From an uncultured Collinsella sp. (lineage in GTDB: Bacteria; Actinomycetota; Coriobacteriia; Coriobacteriales; Coriobacteriaceae), in NCBI GenBank assembly GCA_905194675.1, contig CAJJTG010000002.1, forward strand, positions 1 through 64,000: a stretch of 64,000 nt of DNA, read 5' to 3'. The position numbers and the translations under genes were made by a program. The notes under the pieces are model-generated. The model saw only the letters and a program-made list of their open reading frames with translations. It was not told the DNA's origin and searched no databases. Positions 8,534 to 16,641 of the stretch are shown here, in pieces; positions within the stretch are counted from its first letter, which is position 1; the number at the start of each line of letters is the position of its first letter.

Positions 8534-9469
8534 CTAGTGATTGCATGCTGTTTTGCTATACACCTGCAGTTCCCATTGTTTTTTCTCAACTTTTGCTACG
8601 GAGTCGAGGATGAGGCCGGTTGCCAAGCTCAGCCCGCACAGAAACATGAATGAGGCCGCGAGCATGGCTGTGGGGAAGCGGGGGACTAAGCCGGTTTGGA
8701 AGTACTCCGCAACAATTGGGATTCCGAGAGTGAGACCTATGATGGCAAAGATGAATGCAATAAGACTAAAGAACTTGAGTGGACGGTAATCCTTAAAAAG
8801 CGTTCCAATCATTGCGATAACTTTAATACCGTCACCTACTGTGTTGAGCTTGGACTCAGAGCCTATGGGCCTATCACGGTATTCAACCGGTACGTCTTTA
8901 ATACGCCAGCGATGGTCGACGGCATGGATGGAGAGCTCGGTTTCAATTTGGAAGCCCTCACTCAAGACGGGGAAGGTCTTTACGAAAGGCTTGCTCATGG
9001 CTCTATAGCCTGTCATAACGTCGTCAAAGCTGTAGCCGTATATCCATTTAATCATGGCGCGAACGAGGTTATTCCCAAAGCCGTGAAATGCTCGTTTGTT
9101 CTCTTCGGCATAGGTTCCGTTGGAGAGGCGATCGCCGACGGTCATGTCTGCCTCGCCATTAAGTATGGGCTCACAGAGCGATTTGGCGGCTTCAGCGGGG
9201 TACGTGTCGTCTCCATCAACCATCAAGTAGCAATCGGCGTCGATATCGCGAAACATTTGGCGGCAGACGTTGCCTTTGCCCTGCCTTGGTTCATGTCGCA
9301 CTGTGGCCCCGTGCTGTTTGGCTATCTGTGCCGTATTGTCGGCGGAATTGTTGTCGTAAACGTATACTGTTGCGTCTGGCAATTCGCGGTGAAAGTCATC
9401 GACAACTTTGCCGATCGTTAATGCTTCATTGTAGCAAGGGATAATGACGGCGATATTCGAATAGTCCAT
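8534..9469 (-). CDS. GtrB/ArnC-like family 2 glycosyltransferase with two transmembrane helices
   Basis: This 311-residue protein has a GT2 domain with PCYNE (11-15), DNNSADNT (39-46) and the metal motif DGDDTY (85-90), then GYRAMSKPF. Two hydrophobic segments follow the KDYRPLKFF junction, at about 230-250 and 265-288. This is the layout of enzymes that make undecaprenyl-phosphate sugars for glycan side-chain addition. It is a second polyprenyl-phosphate sugar synthase besides the one at 852, but here the membrane anchor is built in and no DUF2304 partner is needed. It is read away from the ABC exporter from a shared intergenic region. GGAGG lies before the ATG. Confidence 0.85.
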   Translation of the reverse strand: MDYSNIAVIIPCYNEALTIGKVVDDFHRELPDATVYVYDNNSADNTAQIAKQHGATVRHEPRQGKGNVCRQMFRDIDADCYLMVDGDDTYPAEAAKSLCEPILNGEADMTVGDRLSNGTYAEENKRAFHGFGNNLVRAMIKWIYGYSFDDVMTGYRAMSKPFVKTFPVLSEGFQIETELSIHAVDHRWRIKDVPVEYRDRPIGSESKLNTVGDGIKVIAMIGTLFKDYRPLKFFSLIAFIFAIIGLTLGIPIVAEYFQTGLVPRFPTAMLAASFMFLCGLSLATGLILDSVAKVEKKQWELQVYSKTACNH

Positions 9470-9630
9470 ATAGGACCTCCTTTAATGACTCAACTGTTCG
9501 AAAGTATAACCATCACCTATCCCTTTGATTAGATATGGGTTAGTTCTCCAGATTTTTTGCGGTGGGTTATCGTCTACGCGGGAGGGCTATACTTTCCACT
9601 GTTATGTTTTGCGAGACAAGGAGATGGTCC
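9470..9630. promoter_or_regulatory. divergent promoter region, gtrB-like gene and ABC exporter
   Basis: This region lies between divergent genes. A TATACT on the plus strand at 9588-9593 is a fair -10 for the exporter, and another TATACT on the minus strand near 9508-9513 suits the gtrB-like gene. No consensus -35 box is visible for either. Confidence 0.4.
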
Positions 9631-10476
9631 GTGGCTGACAATCTTGAGAGTCAGAAAGCGGTGGCTAAACCGGCCTCTCACGCTAAAAATGATTTTGAGA
9701 AGGATAAATTTATCCTTAGGCAGCTGGTTACCAAGGATTTTAAGATTAAGTATCGGCGCAGCGTTTTGGGCGTAGCTTGGTCCGTGCTCAATCCCTTGTT
9801 GATGATGATTGTCATGTCGATTGTTTTTTCAACAATCTTTGCCCAAGGGCGCAATGGCTCCATTACGCCTGAGATGTATCCGCTTTACCTGATCGTCGGT
9901 AACGTGACGTTTTCTGTCATGTCCGAGTCGACGAACCAAGCGCTTATGTCCATCATTTGGGCTTCCTCGCTGCTTAAGAAGGTTAAGGTGCACCGCTGGG
10001 TCTTTCCGGTGCAGAAGGTGCTGTTCTCGCTCGTTAACTTCGCCTTCTCTTTGGTTGCTGTCGCCTTGGTTATGCTTTGGTTCCATGTGGTTCCTAGTTG
10101 GCATTTAATTCTCTTGCCGGTGTGTTTGCTGCTTCTTATGTGCTTCTGCATGGGTTTGGGCATGATGCTGTCTGCGCTGGCGGTCTTTTTCCGTGATGTT
10201 ATGCACCTTTGGACCGTTGTTATCACCGCGTGGATGTACCTGACGCCGATCTTCTGGACCACCGATTACATCAGCCATATGGCTCATTGGATTCAGGTGT
10301 TGGTGGTTGTGAACCCCATGTACAACTATCTCCAGTTTATGCGTGACATCTTCCTGTTCAATACCGTGCCTTCTTCGCTTACGTTTGGCCTATGTGCTGT
10401 CTGGGCTGTTCTTGCCCTTGCCATTGGCTATACCGTGTTCCACAAGACCGAGCACAAGTTTATTCTCTACATCTAA
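9631..10476 (+). CDS. ABC-2 polysaccharide exporter, permease subunit
   Basis: This permease belongs to the TagG/Wzm/RfbA type. After about 25 hydrophilic residues come KDFKIKYRRSVLGVAWSVLNPLLMM, the amphipathic lead-in typical of the family, then six membrane segments with the conserved NPMYNYLQFMRD near the C-terminus. GTG at 9631 is chosen because AAGGAG lies 7 bases upstream; the open frame could extend to a GTG at 9562, but that start lacks a ribosome binding site. The resulting protein is 281 residues. The ATPase gene follows with AAGGAG overlapping this stop codon. The pair exports a lipid-linked glycan or teichoic-acid-like polymer across the membrane. Confidence 0.9.
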   Translation: MADNLESQKAVAKPASHAKNDFEKDKFILRQLVTKDFKIKYRRSVLGVAWSVLNPLLMMIVMSIVFSTIFAQGRNGSITPEMYPLYLIVGNVTFSVMSESTNQALMSIIWASSLLKKVKVHRWVFPVQKVLFSLVNFAFSLVAVALVMLWFHVVPSWHLILLPVCLLLLMCFCMGLGMMLSALAVFFRDVMHLWTVVITAWMYLTPIFWTTDYISHMAHWIQVLVVVNPMYNYLQFMRDIFLFNTVPSSLTFGLCAVWAVLALAIGYTVFHKTEHKFILYI

Positions 10477-10488
10477 GGAGTGCTGTTC

Positions 10489-11256
10489 ATGACTGAATCT
10501 GCTATTGATTACAGCAAGCAGCCCCTTGCTGTTGAGGTCAAAGACGTCACCATGATCTTTAACATGGCGTCTGAGTCGCTTACAAACCTCAAGGAGTACT
10601 TTATTAAGCTCGCAAAGCACGAGCTGTTCTTTGAGGAATTCCGTGCGCTTAAGCATATTTCGTTTGATGTGCATCGCGGCGAGGTCGTTGGCCTTGTTGG
10701 AACTAACGGTTCCGGCAAGTCTACGATGCTTAAGATCATCGCTGGCGTTTTGGAGCCCAGCGAAGGTGAGGTTAAGGTTCACGGCAATATTGCGCCGCTG
10801 ATTGAGCTTGGTGCTGGTTTCGATCCCGAGCTTACCGCTCGTGAGAATATTTACCTTAACGGTGCGCTGCTTGGATATACCAAGGAGTTTATTGACGCTA
10901 GCTTTGACGAGATTATCGAGTTCGCTGAGCTCAAAGATTTTGTCGACATGCCCCTGAAGAATTTCTCTTCGGGTATGGTTGCGCGCATTGCATTTGCTAT
11001 CGCTACGATTACCGAGCCGGATATTCTGATCGTTGATGAGACGCTTTCTGTCGGTGATGTCTTTTTCCAGCAGAAGTGCGAGCGCCGTATTCAGCACTTT
11101 ATCGAAAGTGGCGACGTTACGGTCTTATTCGTTTCTCACTCCATGGAACAGGTTGAGCGTATTTGCCAGCGTGCTGTATGGATCGAGAAGGGCGACCTGC
11201 GTATGGATGGCCCCGTGGATGAGGTCTGCAAGGCATACCACGACCAGTTCAAGTAG
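10489..11256 (+). CDS. ABC-2 polysaccharide exporter, ATP-binding subunit
   Basis: This TagH/Wzt-like ATPase has Walker A GTNGSGKST (71-79), signature FSSGM (159-163) and Walker B DILIVDE (178-184). It powers the permease encoded just upstream. It ends after the nucleotide-binding domain at 255 residues, with no C-terminal carbohydrate-binding domain as in Wzt proteins that recognise a terminal sugar, so chain-end recognition is not expected here. ATG at 10489 is preferred over an in-frame GTG at 10480 because AAGGAG (10475-10480) is 8 bases from it. The gene is followed by a tRNA promoter-like TATAAT only 3 bases after its stop codon. Confidence 0.93.
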   Translation: MTESAIDYSKQPLAVEVKDVTMIFNMASESLTNLKEYFIKLAKHELFFEEFRALKHISFDVHRGEVVGLVGTNGSGKSTMLKIIAGVLEPSEGEVKVHGNIAPLIELGAGFDPELTARENIYLNGALLGYTKEFIDASFDEIIEFAELKDFVDMPLKNFSSGMVARIAFAIATITEPDILIVDETLSVGDVFFQQKCERRIQHFIESGDVTVLFVSHSMEQVERICQRAVWIEKGDLRMDGPVDEVCKAYHDQFK

Positions 11257-11258
11257 GT

Positions 11259-11264
11259 TATAAT
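11259..11264 (+). promoter_or_regulatory. candidate -10 box for tRNA-Arg(TCT)
   Basis: TATAAT lies 45 bases before the mature tRNA start and directly after the ABC ATPase stop. The -35 region is not consensus; read-through from the exporter operon is possible. Confidence 0.45.
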
Positions 11265-11309
11265 TTATGCGCCGTGTGAACTTGTGCCCGCTTGGACGCG
11301 CGACATTAT

Positions 11310-11386
11310 GCTCCATTAGCTCAGTTGGATAGAGCAGGGGACTTCTAATCCCAAGGTCGACGGTTCGAATCCGCCATGGAGCACCA
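11310..11386 (+). tRNA. tRNA-Arg (anticodon TCT)
   Basis: A full cloverleaf of 77 bases includes an encoded CCA. The acceptor stem GCTCCAT/ATGGAGC is perfect, the D-arm is GCTC...GAGC, the anticodon loop is CTTCTAA and the T-loop is TTCGAAT. The anticodon TCT reads AGA/AGG. The anticodon stem ends in a G-A mismatch and the T-stem has one A-C mismatch. It lies at the right flank of the AT-rich polysaccharide genes. Confidence 0.96.
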
Positions 11387-11397
11387 AAAGAGTTTTT

Positions 11398-11425
11398 GAA
11401 GACCCGGTTATCATGCCGGGTCTTT
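11398..11425 (+). terminator. intrinsic terminator after tRNA-Arg(TCT)
   Basis: AAGACCCGG (11399-11407) pairs with CCGGGTCTT (11416-11424) around an 8-base loop, with a short T tail. It lies 12 bases after the tRNA. Confidence 0.75.
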
Positions 11426-11650
11426 GCTGTACAAGCGTTCAGCCGTGATATTGTTTAACATGGGCTGTAAGGCATGGGGATGACTTGTAGCCTTATTTCG
11501 ATAGTGGTTGCATGCTTGGTTGCGAGGCTTATAGGATAATAAGTGTGTCCGCTTCCTTTTCGGCACCCCTTGCCATGGCGGTCGTCGCCGCTGAGGATGC
11601 CGCCTTGACCTTGTTCCTTTTAAATATGTGATGGGGAGATAATCCGCTGC

Positions 11651-13426
11651 TTACCCGTTGTGCTCCTTGTAAAGCTCGAGCGCCTTCTTAAGGTAAGTTT
11701 TGGCATAATGGTAGTAGATATGGGACCACTCGCCAACGTTATCGCCTTCTGCCTCTTTAAGCAGTGCCCATGTGTACCAGCACCAGCCCGCCATGCCCAC
11801 CTGGCCCAGGTTGTGACGCCATTCTGCATCGGTTGGCTTGCGGCTGAAGTAATGCTCTAGTGCCCTGCACATTTTCTTCTCGGTTAACTGTTCACAAACA
11901 CAGAATGTTCCAAAATCGTTGGCATAGTCGCTCATACCGGCGTATTCCCAGTCAATGAGATCGACATGGCCGTTGCCGCTTACGAGGAAGTTGAGACTAA
12001 AGAAATCGTTGTGGCAGAGGACTGGATCGCCACCGTCGGCAATGAGCATTCTGTTCAGTTCGGCTGCCTGCGTGTCCATCTCGGGCAAATCCGGCACATC
12101 GATGAGCCCGTGTTTTAGAATGGCACGTTCGTAGCCCCTTCCCTCTTCATAGAAGCTAAAACAGCGATTAACTTTTGCACCGCTATCGTGAAGACTGCGG
12201 GCCATTTGCATGGCTTGGGCCAATTGGGCGTCGTCGTGAACGTCGAGGTTTCTACAATTCTTCACAAATCGTGACACCTTCCAGCCGCGGCGGGGATTCG
12301 CAAAAACAAAGGTGGAGTCAAGGCCGAGCGTGCGTGCAGTCTCGAGTGCGGTTTTTTCGGCTTTGCGGTCTACAAGGAGCTCGGTTCCTACGCCGGGGTG
12401 TCGGTAGACCCACTCGCCGTCATCGGTCGTAAAGTGGCAGCTGAGGTTCGTAAGTCCCTGTTTGAGCGGATAGACGTCGCGAATTTCGGATTTATCGCAT
12501 CCCAAGACGGCAACGATGTTGTCGAAAATCTCGGAATCAAGGTTTTCGAGGAAAAGAGGGTCGAAGTTGCGCAGCTCGTCGAGTGAGTCGAACTCGTGGA
12601 TGGTGGGCGGGTCGTACCTGCGGATTTGCATGTCAAGCTCGTTGATATGATCGGCATAGAGATCTTCCCAGAGTTTGTTGCGGGTTTGGGGGAGGTCGTA
12701 TTCTGCCTCAAGAATCTCTCGAAAACGAGTTGAGAACTCTCGATCGAAATAAGCGTGGCCAATCATATACCATGCATCGGACCCGCCGACCCTAACTTTG
12801 GTGATGCGGTCGTGGGTGTCGGTTTCCAGGCACCATTCAGGTGTCTGGCCCTGGTTGAACTCGGCTGAGTAGTAGGCCTTCCAGGCATGGTCTGTGAAAG
12901 GGTTCTTCTCGAAATAGTTGTCCGAGGAGCAGATGTACGTATTGCCCAACATCTCACGCACGAGCATAATCGAGGAATTGTTATTGCGCTCAGCGTAGGC
13001 GCAATTCACGATGACCTTAACGCCGTATTTGTCCTCGAGGTAGTAGAAGGACTCCTTCTTGTATCCCACAACGACGACGATGTCGAAAATCCCGGCTTCG
13101 TGTAGCTGTTCAATTTGGCGCTCGATCAGGACTTCGCCACGAACTTTGAGAAGTCCCTTGGGGCGTTCATAGGAGATGGGGGCGAAGCGACTGGAGAGGC
13201 CTGCCGCAAGGATAACAGCATTGTCCACGGCGTAGGGTTTTAGCGCGGTCATGCCCTTAGGCGTGAGACGGGCGTCCTTGATGAGGCCGGCTTCTGAGAG
13301 GTCTATTACGGTGGCATTTGCCGCTGTAAGCCCAATCTCGCACTCGCCCGCAAGTTGTTGTTGCGTAATGCCGGGACGTCTGCTCAGGGCATAGAGAACG
13401 TTAAACTGTTTATGCGTAAGCTGCAT
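11651..13426 (-). CDS. winged helix - LicC-like cytidylyltransferase - LicA-like choline kinase fusion
   Basis: This 591-residue protein has three parts. Residues 1-62 form a MarR-like winged helix (TQQQLAGECEIGLTAANATVIDLSEAGLI is the helix-turn-helix). From about 68 to 300 is a nucleotidyltransferase opening with AVILAAGLSSRF and a PKGLLKVRGE lysine, as in LicC (CTP:phosphocholine cytidylyltransferase). From about 315 to the end is a choline/ethanolamine kinase-like domain with CHNDFFSLNF (Brenner motif) and DLIDWEYAG. It would phosphorylate choline and convert it to CDP-choline, the donor for the LicD protein encoded at 7284-8360. No LicB choline permease is seen in the window. The HTH may sense and autoregulate, or may be structural. 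GGAACC precedes the ATG, a weak ribosome binding site. Confidence 0.85.
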   Translation of the reverse strand: MQLTHKQFNVLYALSRRPGITQQQLAGECEIGLTAANATVIDLSEAGLIKDARLTPKGMTALKPYAVDNAVILAAGLSSRFAPISYERPKGLLKVRGEVLIERQIEQLHEAGIFDIVVVVGYKKESFYYLEDKYGVKVIVNCAYAERNNNSSIMLVREMLGNTYICSSDNYFEKNPFTDHAWKAYYSAEFNQGQTPEWCLETDTHDRITKVRVGGSDAWYMIGHAYFDREFSTRFREILEAEYDLPQTRNKLWEDLYADHINELDMQIRRYDPPTIHEFDSLDELRNFDPLFLENLDSEIFDNIVAVLGCDKSEIRDVYPLKQGLTNLSCHFTTDDGEWVYRHPGVGTELLVDRKAEKTALETARTLGLDSTFVFANPRRGWKVSRFVKNCRNLDVHDDAQLAQAMQMARSLHDSGAKVNRCFSFYEEGRGYERAILKHGLIDVPDLPEMDTQAAELNRMLIADGGDPVLCHNDFFSLNFLVSGNGHVDLIDWEYAGMSDYANDFGTFCVCEQLTEKKMCRALEHYFSRKPTDAEWRHNLGQVGMAGWCWYTWALLKEAEGDNVGEWSHIYYHYAKTYLKKALELYKEHNG

Positions 13427-13507
13427 TAATGGTTCCTTTGCGTTCGGTTTTGTCAGATGCTATCGCGAACCTGAACAGCTGAAGGCATTACTTTCCGTTT
13501 TACTATC

Positions 13508-13552
13508 CATTGGAGGGTTCGAGCAAATGTCATTTGTTCGAACCCTCCAATG
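13508..13552. repeat. near-perfect 45-base palindrome
   Basis: The 22-base arms 13508-13529 and 13531-13552 are reverse complements except for one position (a G-U pair in RNA), around a single central T. The arms contain GGGTTCGA, like a tRNA T-arm. There is no T-run on either strand. It sits in the 236-base gap between glf and the LicC-LicA gene, where the sequence changes from moderate to very high GC. The rest of this gap shows no gene. Confidence 0.85.
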
Positions 13553-13662
13553 CGTGAGCGGGGGAGACTTTTATCAAAAAGGCGTTATGGACTGTTATGC
13601 GCAACTCTTAAACCAAATGTCGTCTAGCATTCAGAGTAGCCGGCAATTATTAATGCTTAATC

Positions 13663-14787
13663 CTACGCCTCCGTGGGCTCCACACCTAGCTCGTTGCGGA
13701 CGAGTTCGAATGCCGCGGCGATGGCCTTGTCCATGTCGTAGTACTTGTAGCCGCCCAGACGACCGGCGAAGACCACGTCGCCCTCCTGCGCAGCCAGCTC
13801 CTCGTACTGCTTGTAGAGGGCCTCGTTCTTGGCGTCGTTGATGGGGTAGTAGGGCTCGTCGCCGGGCTTCCAGTCGGCCGGGTACTCGCGAGTGATGACG
13901 GTCTTGTCCTGCGTGCCGAACTCGAAGTGCTTGTGCTCGATGATGCGGGTGTAGGGGACCTCGCGCTCGGTGTAGTTGACCACGGCCACGCCCTGGTGGT
14001 CCTGCTCGTCGAGCGTCTCGGTCTCGAAGCGCAGGCTGCGGTACTCGAGCGTGCCCAGCTTAAAGTCGTAGAACGCGTCGATGGGGCCGCAGTAGATCGT
14101 CTTGGCGGCGATATCGGGCTCGGCGGCGGCCAGCTCCTTGTACTCCACGCCGCAGCGCACCTCGACGCCCTCGAGCATGTTGGCGACCATCTTGGTGTAG
14201 CCGCCCATGGGGATGCCCTGGTAGCGGTCGTTGAAGTAGTTGTTGTCGTAGGTGAAGCGGCAGGGGAGGCGCTTTATGATGCTCGCGGGCAGGTCCTTGC
14301 AGTCGCGGCCCCACTGCTTCTCGGTGTAGCCCTTCACGAGCGTCTCGAAGATGTCGCGGCCGACGAGCGACAGCGCCTGCTCCTCGAGGTTCTGAGGCTC
14401 GCCGATGTTCTCGGCGGCCACCTGCTCGGCGATCTTGGCCTTGGCGTCGGCCGGCGTGACGACGCCCGGCCACATCTTGGCGAAGGTGTTCATGTTGAAG
14501 GGCATGTTGTACATGCTGCCGCGGAAGTTGGCGACCGGCGAGTTGACATAATTGTTGAACTCGGCGAAGCGGTTGACGTAGTCCCAGACGTCCTTCATGG
14601 AGGTGTGGAAGATATGCGCGCCGTAGCGGTGGACCTGGATGCCCTCGACGTCCTCGGTGTAGATGTTGCCGGCGATGTGATCGCGGCGATCGATGACCAG
14701 GACCGACTTGCCGGCGCGCTTGGCGGCGTTGGCGAAGACGGCGCCAGAGAGGCCGGCGCCGACGACTAGGTAATCGTACTGGGACAT
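13663..14787 (-). CDS. glf: UDP-galactopyranose mutase
   Basis: This flavoenzyme interconverts UDP-galactopyranose and UDP-galactofuranose, supplying Galf for surface glycans. It shows the FAD-binding YLVVGAGLSGAVFA near the N-terminus, HRYGAHIFHTS with the conserved His, NMNTFAKMWP, KGYTEKQWG, and EYPADWKPGDEPYYP in the C-terminal half. The length of 374 residues is normal. ATG at 14787 is chosen since AAAGGAG lies 7 bases before it; an upstream in-frame ATG at 14862 would add 25 unrelated residues. The gene is strikingly GC-rich compared with the polysaccharide genes to its left. No Galf transferase is recognisable within the window. Confidence 0.96.
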   Translation of the reverse strand: MSQYDYLVVGAGLSGAVFANAAKRAGKSVLVIDRRDHIAGNIYTEDVEGIQVHRYGAHIFHTSMKDVWDYVNRFAEFNNYVNSPVANFRGSMYNMPFNMNTFAKMWPGVVTPADAKAKIAEQVAAENIGEPQNLEEQALSLVGRDIFETLVKGYTEKQWGRDCKDLPASIIKRLPCRFTYDNNYFNDRYQGIPMGGYTKMVANMLEGVEVRCGVEYKELAAAEPDIAAKTIYCGPIDAFYDFKLGTLEYRSLRFETETLDEQDHQGVAVVNYTEREVPYTRIIEHKHFEFGTQDKTVITREYPADWKPGDEPYYPINDAKNEALYKQYEELAAQEGDVVFAGRLGGYKYYDMDKAIAAAFELVRNELGVEPTEA

Positions 14788-14805
14788 GGATATGCTCCTT
14801 TGTAT

Positions 14806-14861
14806 GTCAATTGGACAGCTACTTAAGCTTTGGGACAAACAAACCTGATTATTTAGTCCCA
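14806..14861. repeat. dispersed intergenic repeat, copy 1, with TGGGAC/GTCCCA inverted repeat
   Basis: This short spacer between glf and aroQ has GTCAATTG-GACAG, then GGGAC and AAACCTG in an order shared with 55950-55991. TGGGAC (14831-14836) and GTCCCA (14856-14861) can pair. It might act as a weak terminator for aroQ on the minus strand. Confidence 0.4.
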
Positions 14862-14865
14862 TGGA

Positions 14866-15303
14866 TTAGTGTAGCAGATACTCTTTCAGCAGCTCCAGTG
14901 CGTGGGCGTAGCCCATCAGGCCTTCGCCGGTGATGGTGGCGAAGCAGGCCAGGCGGGCGTAGCTTACCTGGCGGAAGTCCTCGCGGGTCTCGACGGCGCT
15001 TATGTGGACCTCCACAGCCGGGATGGCGACGGCCTTGAGGGCGTCGAGGATCGCGACGCTCGTGTGCGTGTAAGCCGCCGGGTTGATGACGATGCCGTCG
15101 ACCTTGCCGTATGCCTCCTGGATCTTGTCGACGATGCTGCCCTCGTGGTTAGACTGGAAGACCTCGACCTCGTCGAAGCCCTGTGAGGCGCCCGCTTCCT
15201 GGCAGATCTGCACTAAGCGATCGTAGTTGTCGCTACCATAGATGCCCGGCTCGCGAATGCCGAGCATGTTGAGGTTGGGGCCGTTGATGACGAGTGCTTT
15301 CAT
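14866..15303 (-). CDS. aroQ: 3-dehydroquinate dehydratase, type II
   Basis: AroQ converts 3-dehydroquinate to 3-dehydroshikimate. The 145-residue length and motifs are those of the dodecameric type II family: INGPNLNMLGIREPGIYG with the catalytic Tyr, QSNHEGSIVDKI, INPAAYTHTSVAI and VEVHISAVETREDFR with the catalytic His. It is the last gene of the minus-strand aro operon, 99 bases after aroEK. A short hairpin lies in that gap, so it may be expressed less than, or independently of, the genes before it. GGAAGC precedes the ATG. Confidence 0.96.
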   Translation of the reverse strand: MKALVINGPNLNMLGIREPGIYGSDNYDRLVQICQEAGASQGFDEVEVFQSNHEGSIVDKIQEAYGKVDGIVINPAAYTHTSVAILDALKAVAIPAVEVHISAVETREDFRQVSYARLACFATITGEGLMGYAHALELLKEYLLH

Positions 15304-15373
15304 GGTTGCTTCCTTTGCGGTTGGTTGGTGTGGCTGGCCATGCGATCTTCGGCGTTTGCCCAGATAAAACGTG

Positions 15374-15404
15374 TCAAAATAAACCTGTCCCTTTTTGGCA
15401 GGTT
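15374..15404 (-). terminator. possible weak terminator after aroEK
   Basis: On the minus strand AACCTG and CAGGTT (15399-15404 and 15382-15387) pair around an 11-base loop and are followed by TATTTTG. The stem is short and overlaps the aroEK stop codon. Confidence 0.35.
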
Positions 15405-16641
15405 AGAGGGTGTCGAGGAGGGCTTGGGCGGTGTTGGCGGCGCAATCGCGTGAGTCGATGATGTAGTCGGCCCAGGCGCGGTAGCGCGGCATGCGCTGTT
15501 CAGCCAGCTTATCGATTCCGTCGCGGGCGGTGATGGGGCGGCCCTTGTGGGCGAGTTCGTCGAGCTTGCGGTTGAGCATCACAATCTGGCTGTTCTGGTG
15601 CAGCAGCGGATAGTTTTCGTCGCGCGTGACCACGCCGCCGCCGGTGGAGAGCACCAGGCCGCTGCGCTTGGAGATGTCGGACAACGCCGCCGTCTCCTGC
15701 TCGCGGAAGGCCGCCTCGCCGCGCTCGACGATATAGTCGGCACAGGGCATGCCCAGACGCTTCTCAAGCGCGGCGTCTAAGTCGATGTGCTCGCGGCCAG
15801 TGAGCAGGGCGATCTGCTCACCCACGCGGGTTTTGCCCGAGCCCGGCATGCCGATCAGGGCGATGTTCTGTTCGCGGCGTGACAAGCGTTCCGTCACGTC
15901 CAGGATGCGCTCACGCGGGGTGACCTGGCCGGTATAGCGCTCGACGGCTTGCGCCGCCTGGGCCACAAGCATGAGCAAACCACCGATGCAGGGGATGCCG
16001 CGGCGCTCAGCCTCGAGCATCAGGCCCGTGCGGGCGGGGTTGTAGACAATGTCGATAGCGCCTTCGAGCGCATCGAGCCCCTCGAGTGTGCAAGGCGCGT
16101 CAGGGCAGTGGGGGAACATACCGGCAGGCGTGCAGTTGACGAGCAGGGCGGCGTCGGACTGCTGCGCGATGTTGCCGTAGTTGACCTCGCTCGTGCGGCC
16201 CACGGGCACGACTGCGGCGCCCAGATCGCCGAGCACCATGCTTGCCGTGGTGCCGGCACCACCGGTGGCACCAAGCACGAGGACCTTCTTGCCGGCAACT
16301 TCAACGCCCAGCTCCTCGACTAGGCACTGGAAACCGAAGTAGTCGGTGTTGTCGCCGCGCAGGCGGCCGTCGGGCAGGCGCGTGATGGTGTTAACGTTTC
16401 CCATGCGCTCGGCCAGCGGGCTCAGCTCGTCCAGGTAGTCCATGACGGCGCGCTTGTAGGGGATGGTCACGTTGGTGCCTTCCCATTCGTTACCCGTCAT
16501 AAAAGCCTCAAGATCCTCGGGCTCGCGCTCAAATCGCACGTACTCAAGCCCAACGAGCTCTTTGTAGATGGTCGGGGTGTAGCTGTGGCCCAGCACACGG
16601 CCCAGCACGCCGTAGGGACGGGTTGCGGCGGTATCGGTCAT
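15403..16641 (-). CDS. aroE-aroK: bifunctional shikimate dehydrogenase / shikimate kinase
   Basis: This 412-residue fusion covers two consecutive steps. Residues 1-250 are AroE: NVTIPYK (57-63, with the catalytic Lys), GDNTDYFGF (96-104), the dinucleotide loop GATGGAGT (124-131) and VNCTPAGMFP. Residues 258-412 are AroK: Walker A GMPGSGKT (264-271), a DLDAALEKRLG acidic pair for shikimate, FREQE and STGGGVV. The enzyme reduces 3-dehydroshikimate with NADPH and phosphorylates the shikimate made. The fusion is end-to-end with no frameshift. The start codon directly abuts the pheA stop, so translation is probably coupled. Confidence 0.95.
   Translation of the reverse strand: MTDTAATRPYGVLGRVLGHSYTPTIYKELVGLEYVRFEREPEDLEAFMTGNEWEGTNVTIPYKRAVMDYLDELSPLAERMGNVNTITRLPDGRLRGDNTDYFGFQCLVEELGVEVAGKKVLVLGATGGAGTTASMVLGDLGAAVVPVGRTSEVNYGNIAQQSDAALLVNCTPAGMFPHCPDAPCTLEGLDALEGAIDIVYNPARTGLMLEAERRGIPCIGGLLMLVAQAAQAVERYTGQVTPRERILDVTERLSRREQNIALIGMPGSGKTRVGEQIALLTGREHIDLDAALEKRLGMPCADYIVERGEAAFREQETAALSDISKRSGLVLSTGGGVVTRDENYPLLHQNSQIVMLNRKLDELAHKGRPITARDGIDKLAEQRMPRYRAWADYIIDSRDCAANTAQALLDTL

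Noticed and set aside
13500..13560. The TTCGAAC sequence in the palindrome as a tRNA gene
   Set aside because: No acceptor, D-arm or anticodon arm can be built around it; only the T-arm-like piece is present, in mirrored form.
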